A stretch of 64,000 nt of DNA, taken from Eudorina sp. 2006-703-Eu-15 (lineage: Eukaryota > Chlorophyta > Chlorophyceae > Chlamydomonadales > Volvocaceae). Positions 58,562-64,000 of the stretch are shown here, piece after piece. The DNA is taken from contig BDSI01000043.1 in the NCBI GenBank assembly GCA_003117195.1, positions 340,070 through 404,069 on the forward strand, in the 5' to 3' direction. Within the stretch, counting starts at the first letter, position 1. Each line of letters starts with the position of its first letter. The notes below the pieces were generated by a model, which made no database searches, was not told where the DNA came from, and saw only the letters and a program-made list of their open reading frames with translations. The position numbers were made by a program, and so were the translations under genes.

Positions 58562-59727
58562 CTACCTCGTCACACCGTACTGCTTCGTCCGTGCCTTCTT
58601 CTTTGCGGGAATCGGGACTAGTCGCACGCTTTCGACGTCTTCTGAAGTGTCACCTGTCACGTCACTCGCGCGCTTGCCCCTGCGTCGTCGGGGGTCATAC
58701 AACGGACGCGTAACCAGATCACCGCGGCGCCGCCGATGGGTGCCCCGCACTTGTCGCGTGTAACGTGTTGGCACCAGGCGCTCATCTCCGGAGCCTCCAC
58801 TAGAGCTCTGAGGGATGTCCAGACCCGCGACCGCCTGCAAGGCGGCCTCCGTGGCATCAATTGCTGCTTTAACGAGACCCTCCACATGGCGCCTGGTCGC
58901 CTCGGACACGGCCCCGGCCCTGGGCCCCGTCCACATGCGCTGTAGCGCCGCGAGGTCCCGTGCTAGATCTGACGACGGCAACACCTCGCCACCACACTGC
59001 ATGAGTGTCGCGCCACGGTACAGCGCCGCGGGTTGTAGGTGCAAGGCCCGCAGATCTTGTGCCTCGTCCATGCCCTGTCCGGCGAGCTGTTTCAGCTGGG
59101 GTGGCTCCTCAGAATACGCAGGCGGCGAGTGTGCAAGTGCCCTGTCGAAACAGAGACCGGGTGTGCTGTCGACCACCGCCTACACCTCTTGCCGTGTGGG
59201 GCCGCTGTTGTCGCTGCTGCTCCCGAGCCGTCGCCGAATTGGTGTGCTGTCGACCACCGCCTCCACCTCTTGCCGTGTGGGGCCGCTGTTGTCGCTGCTG
59301 CTCCCGAGCCGTCGCCGAATTGAATCTACCGCAACGGCGACCACGTGCGCGCAGCTGCCGTGGGCGTCAAAAAGTCTGCAATTGCAGACCGGCCTGTCGC
59401 CGCCCAGCTGTACCACTGCTTTGGCCCCACACGGAGGGGGACGCGGAGGCTGTCCCATGACCCCAGCGCGGATAGCCAGGGGCAGCTGTTGTACGGTCAA
59501 GCTCCGGAACACGACCATGTCCTCGGCATTGCGAGCAATTAGTTGTTGGCCGTTGGTCAAATCCTCCCCCAGCCGCATACCCGTCTGGATGGCCCGCGAC
59601 CGCGCATCCGATTCTCCACCGCCATGCTTGATGTACGCGGCCTCCGTGTGCATGCACACACACCCAGTGGCCGCGGCCTTGCACGTACAGGTGCTGTCGG
59701 CCAGACACACAAGATGGACGCCCCCGC
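58562..59727 (-). pseudogene. SWIM-type zinc-finger protein remnant (transposase-like), one nonsense codon
   Basis: From about 59727 the minus frame reads GVHLVCLADSTCTCK and GCVCMHTEAAYIKH, then DMVVFRSLTVQQLPLAI, then CNCRLFDAHGSCAHVVAVA, a CxC...CxH SWIM pattern. An 81-bp in-frame duplication follows, then a TAG at 59180-59182. The same frame continues to 58562 with LYRGATLMQCGGEVLPSSDL and a basic end (RRRRGKRASD, PAKKKARTK). SWIM fingers occur in several eukaryotic DNA-transposase families, including MULE-type; the basic tail suggests nuclear entry. No start codon is visible because the frame enters the cyclase exon. The paralogous tail at 47341-48087 supports a repeated element family. 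Confidence 0.6.
59163..59324. repeat. 81-bp in-frame tandem duplication
   Basis: Units 59163-59243 and 59244-59324 differ at one visible position: CCTACACCTC versus CCTCCACCTC. On minus this makes TAG in the left unit and GAG in the right one. Confidence 0.95.
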
Positions 59728-60011
59728 CTTGGCGAACTCCATCACCCGTACGGCATGCAGCGGATCCTCCTCTCCGGTGATCACGGATTTGTAACCGTCG
59801 TCGTCGTACGCCACCAGCCCGCCAGCGACCATGTAGCAGTCTGCAAAACCGGCACACACACATACACACATGCACACGGGTGGGCTTCTTGTTAAACACA
59901 CATACACTGCTCAGTTTTCTCTTAGACTTTTACACACATACACGACATGCACACGCATACTTGACATGGCGTTGGGTTAGTACCCATCAACACGTAGTGG
60001 CCATGTTTGTA

Positions 60012-60041
60012 TGGATGGAATGGATGGAATGGATGGAATGA
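60012..60041. repeat. GGAAT/GGATG short tandem repeat
   Basis: Three units of ATGGATGGA-type sequence (GGAATGGATGGAATGGAT) in a cyclase intron. Confidence 0.85.
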
Positions 60042-60227
60042 ATATGCATTGAGCATGTACAGAATGGAACGCACACGGTTATCCCCCACCCCGCCGTCGT
60101 CCTGGGCTTATTATTACTCGCGGCAGGCAAGGCGCCGGGGTCCCGGTCATGATGCTATCGGGGATCGGGAGGCATCAGCGTGCGTGCAAGCAAGCGCTGT
60201 GCGTTCGTCAAGGCAGGTCACAACAAT

Positions 60228-60259
60228 CGGCACGGCACGGCACGGCACGGCACGGCACG
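60228..60259. repeat. (CGGCA)n pentanucleotide repeat
   Basis: Six CGGCA units in the intron of the broken cyclase gene. Confidence 0.93.
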
Positions 60260-60936
60260 TCGGGACCGACGAGTAAATAAACCCGAATGGCTACTTCATC
60301 AAATTCATCAAGCAACCGCCCAAAGCCCGCAATCAATATCGATTCCCGTAGTTAACGAAAGGGTTGCCGGTCTTTTGTTATATATCCTGTCCGACGGGCG
60401 TTATGTCTAGCAACGGGCGTTATGTCGCTCCCTGACAGGCCCTGACAAATCAACGACTCCAGCCTCCGGGAAGAGCTGGGGCACGCACCGAGCCCGCCCG
60501 CCCGCCCGCCCGCCCGTCCGCCCGCCCACCTCCGATAGTCTCCACTTTGTACACCCGGTATATGTCGATGAGCGCATCGAATCGCGAGTAGAGCTGGTTC
60601 AGGAAGGCCATCACGGTGAGCGGTGTGGAGGCCTGGCACATGGTGGTGAAGCCCACGATGTCTGCGCGCGTGGCAGCGGTTGCAGCAGACGGGTGGGCAG
60701 CAGCGAGGTGGCACAAACTGACGAATGAATCCCTTATTCCATCATCCGAGGCACGCACGAAAGTATGCATGCATGTACGGCGGCATGTCGTACACTTGCA
60801 TACAGCCGGAACAACACCCACGCAGGACTTGGATGGCAGCAGGTCTCCCCACGCACCCGCTTGTGCGCGCCGCCATCACCGTCCACCCGCCCCCCTCTAC
60901 ACGCGTACATCCGCGAAGCAAAACGTGCATCCGGTA

Positions 60937-61033
60937 TGTATTAATAATAATAATTAGTAATAATACATATTATTATTATTATTATTTGTATTATTATTGT
61001 TATTATAATTATTTATTATTATTATCATTAAGC
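60937..61033. repeat. AT-rich (TAT/ATT)n tract
   Basis: About 95 bp almost free of G and C (TTATTATTATTATTA type) inside an intron of an otherwise GC-rich region. Confidence 0.95.
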
Positions 61034-61837
61034 ATACACTAACTTATGATATATGCCGTACCACCCCACCCACCCGCGAACAGGATGGTGACCCCGGGGT
61101 GCCACGTGGCGAGGGAGGCCATCCGCTGCCCGCTGCCCGCCGCCGCGCACAGGTTCAGAAGGCTGCAAGCGGTGGGCTGCTGGGAGGTCCCGGGCGGCAG
61201 CAACCGCGCTTTCGAGGGGCGGCAGCGGCGCTGAGAGCCGCCTCCTGGAGCGTCATGTACTCAATCACATGCCTGCACGCGTCGGTGGGTCCACGCACAG
61301 GTTTGTGGAGTAGATAGTCCGGATCCGGATCCGAAATAAAGCGATAAGTGCAGTCAGGTGTGTTGGTGGTGTTCCACGATGGCCAGCTGGCAGGTAGATA
61401 GGTGCCGCATGCAGCATCCGAGCACGAGCAGATCGATATGGGTCGGATAGTTGTGGGTTGTGTAGTTTGTGGGTAGGGGCAGAGCAAGTGGACGTGCGTG
61501 CGGGGTCGCGCGGTTGTGCGCGCACGCACGCAATGCAATACGTGTTTTACGGCGGGCTGCAGGCGCAGGCGCTGGTGTGTGTTGCATACGGGCACTTCAA
61601 GGGCTTTGCTCGGCCCCTTGCATGTCACACCCCGCGCCCCTGCCTTACTTGCCCGCTGAATAACACACACGCGCGCACACGCAATTCGAATACGATGCCG
61701 TACATGCCGTACGATACCGTACGAGGCGCAGTAGGTGCGCCCGCGCCCACAGTGGCCGCAATGACTATCCGTTGACAAACGCCCGCACGTATTTTCACAC
61801 ACGCACACACGCTCCCGAACTTCTTCGTTCTGTTCCA

Positions 61838-61990
61838 CCCACCCACGCATCCACCCATCCCATCCACCCACCCGCCCACCCACCCACCCATCCACCCACG
61901 CATCCACCCACCCGCCCATCCCATCCATCCACCCGCCCGCCCACCCGCCCAACCACCCATCCCCCCATCCATCCCCCCATCCATCCGCCG
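61838..61990. repeat. CCCA/CCATC-type minisatellite
   Basis: C-rich repeats of CCCACCCACC, CATCCACC and CCCGCCC forms over 150 bp, just 3' of the VLEGMFPR exon on minus. Long minus-strand frames of Gly/Trp (GGWxGGW) are by-products. Confidence 0.9.
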
Positions 61991-62019
61991 ACCTACCGGG
62001 GGAACATCCCCTCAAGGAC

Positions 62020-62639
62020 CTGCGACCACGGGCCGCGGGGACGGGGGCGAGCGGCAGCGGCAGGGCACGCTAGGGACGGACGGACGGACGGACGAGTTAC
62101 TGGCGTTCGCGCACAATGCTCCTAATGCCGCTGAAGTACGTCATCCCGTATCCATCATGGCCGTTGGAGAGGTACCGTTAGGGGTACCGTTGGAGGTCGG
62201 TACCGTTGGAGGTCGATACCGATACCGGTACCGGAGGTGCTGCGTCACTCACGCATGTGGGGGCCGTGGTGCCGCCGGGAACTAATCCGCGGGTCATCAC
62301 TTGGTCCAGGGATGTGCTGGCTAGCTAGCGGCAACCCACCGACCTCCTGGGCTACGGCCACGCGGGGAGGCCCAGACCGTAGTTCCATCCCCTGCTCAAC
62401 CCCTGCGCCCCACCGAGCCCTACTTTTGCCCCCACACATTATCCATCGATCAATCCAACCATCCAGCTGTGTTATTGCAGGCGGCATCGTGCGCGCGCGC
62501 AGGCCCCCGCTGAAGTCGGCTAGTAGCCCCGGGCTGCCACGCTGTACGGCACACTGTACGGCCCAAGCGGAAGCCCGCCCCCTAAGACCGCAAAACCGCA
62601 AAGCAAGAGCACCCGAACACCGAAAACATACTTACTCTT
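62020..62639. other. Region upstream of the recognised cyclase exons, no exon recognised
   Basis: Should contain earlier cyclase exons on minus, but none could be identified. Short GGACG and GGTACCGTT repeats occur at about 62084-62225. Confidence 0.4.
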
Positions 62640-62714
62640 CCATTTCCCAGTTCCGCCTCGCCTCCTCTCCCCTCTCCTGCCCTCCTTCCCCTCTCCTGCC
62701 CTCCTTCCCCTCTC

Positions 62715-62763
<49 letters not shown>

Positions 62764-64000
62764 TCCTGCCCTCCTTCCCCTCTCCTGCCCTCCTTCCCCT
62801 CTCCCCCTCCTTCCCCCCTCTCCTGCCCTCCTTCCCTCTCCTGCCCTCCTTCCCCTCTCCTGCCCTCCTTCCCCTCTCCTGCCCTCCTTCCCCTCTCCTG
62901 CCCTCCTTCCCCTCTCCTGCCCTCCTTCCCCTCTCCTCCCTCCTTCCCCTCTCCTCCCTCCTTCCCCTCTCCTGCCTCCTTCCCCTCTCCTCCCTTTTCC
63001 TGCCCTCCTCCCCTCCTGCCTCCTCCCCTCTCCTGCCCTCCTTCTCTCCTTCCCCTCTCCTCCTTCCCTCCTGCCCTCCTCCCCTCTCCTGCCCCTCCTT
63101 CCCCTCTCCTGCCTCCTTCCCATCTCCTGCCCCTTCCCCTCCTCCTCCTTCTCCTGCCCTCCTTCCCCTCTCCTGCCCTCTTGCCCTCCCCCCTCTCCTG
63201 CCTCCTTCCCCTCTCCTGCCCTCTTCCCATCTCCTGCCCTCCTTCCCCTCTCCTGCCCTCCTTCCCCTCTCCTGCCCTCCTTCCATCTCCTGCCCTCCTC
63301 CCCTCTCCTGCCCTCCTTCCCTCTCCTGCCCTCCTTCCCCCTCTCCTGCCCTGCTTCCCATCTCCTGCTCTCCTGCCCTCCTCCCCTGCCCTCTTCCCCT
63401 CTCCTGCCCTCCTTCCCCTCTCCTGCCCTCCTTCCCCTCTCCTGCCCCTCCTTCCCCTCTCCTGCCCTCCTTCCCCTCTCCTGCCCCTCCTTCCCCCTCT
63501 CCTGCCCTCCTTCCCCTCTCCTGCCTCCTTCCCCTCTCCTGCCCTCCTTCCCCTCTCCTGCCCTCCTTCCCCTCTCCTGCCCTCCTTCCCCTCTCCTGCC
63601 CTCCTTCCCCTCTCCTGCCCTCCTTCCCCTCTCCTGCCCTCCTTCCCCCTCTCCTGCCCTCCTCCCCTCTCCTGCCCTCCTTCCCTCTCCTGCCCTCCTT
63701 CCCCTCTCCTGCCCTCCTTCCCCTCTCCTGCCCTCCTTCCCTCTCTCCTGCCCTCCTTCCCCTCTCCTGCCCTCCTTCCCTCTCCTTGTCCTCCTCTCCT
63801 GCCCTCCTTCCCTCTCCTGCCCTCTTCCCCTCTCCTGCCTCCTTCCCTCTCCTGCCCTCCTTCCCCATCTCCTGCCCTCCTTCCCCTCTCCTGCCCTTCC
63901 TTCCCCTCTCCTGCCTCTCCTTCCCCTCTCCTGCCCTCCTCTCTCCCTCTTCTTCCTGCCCTCCTTCCCTCTCCTGCCCTCCTTCCCTCTCCTGCCCTCC
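62640..64000. repeat. 19-bp polypyrimidine minisatellite running off the window
   Basis: About 70 units of CTCCTGCCCTCCTTCCCCT with frequent 1-5 bp length variants. It is strictly pyrimidine on plus except one G per unit. Long minus-strand open frames (RRAGEGKEGRRGE) are artefacts of the stop-free repeat. Confidence 0.97.
62718..62761. repeat. 44-nt homopolymeric C run
   Basis: Uninterrupted C from 62718 to 62761 within the 19-bp repeat array. The length may be affected by sequencing or assembly. Confidence 0.95.

Larger units (their letters stand above)
59728..62019 (-). pseudogene. Guanylyl-cyclase catalytic-domain gene, interrupted
   Basis: Minus exons: 62019-61997 (VLEGMFPR), from 61272 (HVIEYMTLQEAALSA), one ending at 61074 (LATWHPGVTILFA), 60661-60530 ([38 protein letters not shown]) and 59840 to about 59728 (DCYMVAGGLVAY, GEEDPLHAVRVMEFAK). 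Joined, FADIVGFT and VETIGDCYMV carry both metal-binding aspartates, and the KVETIGD Glu is the guanylyl-cyclase signature. The phases at 61074/60661 and 60530/59840 fit perfectly. The join between the second exon and LATWHPG is unresolved (frameshift or small intron). After MEFAK the frame becomes unrelated, and the DNA is instead open in a shifted frame as SWIM-type sequence. The second half of the catalytic domain is not found in the window. Confidence 0.75.

Noticed and set aside
61155..62015. 286-codon minus frame rich in Gly/Trp
   Set aside because: Reads straight through introns and the CCCA minisatellite; only its last part (HVIEYMT) belongs to a real cyclase exon.
62582..63868. 428-codon minus-strand Arg/Gly/Glu-rich frame
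   Set aside because: Pure consequence of the stop-free 19-bp minisatellite; the reading frame cycles because 19 is not a multiple of 3.
1..64000. tRNA, rRNA, riboswitch or group II intron
   Set aside because: No cloverleaf with a TTCRANNC box, rRNA core or similar conserved element was recognised on either strand; not excluded by computation.

Overview
The window looks like nuclear DNA of a chlorophycean (volvocalean, Chlamydomonas/Gonium/Volvox-type) green alga. The reasons are GC-rich coding sequence, many short exons with GT-AG introns, long Ala/Gly/Pro runs inside proteins, TGTAA poly(A)-type signals behind genes on either strand, nucleotide-cyclase genes with alga-like signatures, and abundant G/C-rich minisatellites. 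No rRNA, tRNA, CRISPR or bacterial-style operon was seen.

Layout. (1) 1-6517, plus strand: the 3' part of a class III nucleotidyl-cyclase-homology gene whose catalytic domain is split by a very long low-complexity insert and has lost key residues. (2) 6518-10119: no gene I can support; one perfect hairpin. (3) 10120-19744, plus: a complete 26-exon kinesin-4 family (KIF4/FRA1-type) motor; the joined exons give an uninterrupted 1,800-residue frame. (4) 27589-20710, minus: a complete 12-exon, 816-residue protein with two TerD-like domains followed by MORN repeats. It converges on the kinesin gene and their 3' UTRs probably overlap. (5) 37389-28214, minus: a complete 16-exon, 1,021-residue RAD54-type SNF2 DNA translocase, including a 29-nt micro-exon. 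Genes 4 and 5 are arranged head to tail.

(6) 40-64 kb is accessory, repeat-rich and decayed. A 2.46-kb block carrying most of an HNH-nuclease-domain gene occurs twice in the same orientation (41033-43495 and 54285-56742). Copy 1 has an in-frame stop. Copy 2 has lost the original first exon and its heptad-repeat tail is frameshifted. Between the copies lies a ~5.3-kb segment bounded by ~170-bp inverted repeats (43931-44106 / 49043-49227), a candidate DNA transposon. A decayed ORF in it (47341-48087) is homologous to a second ORF at 58562-59727, where it is fused to SWIM-like zinc fingers. That SWIM sequence abuts a broken guanylyl-cyclase catalytic domain (62019-59728) exactly where the cyclase reading frame is lost. 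The last 1.4 kb is a 19-bp polypyrimidine minisatellite with a 44-nt poly-C run.

Functional reading. The left 37 kb is ordinary gene-dense algal chromosome: cytoskeletal motor, probable structural or ciliary MORN protein, recombination translocase. The right 24 kb is a nest of duplications, selfish-element remnants and minisatellites that has broken at least one signalling gene. All exon coordinates were derived by hand from splice motifs, phase consistency and family conservation. No search could be run.
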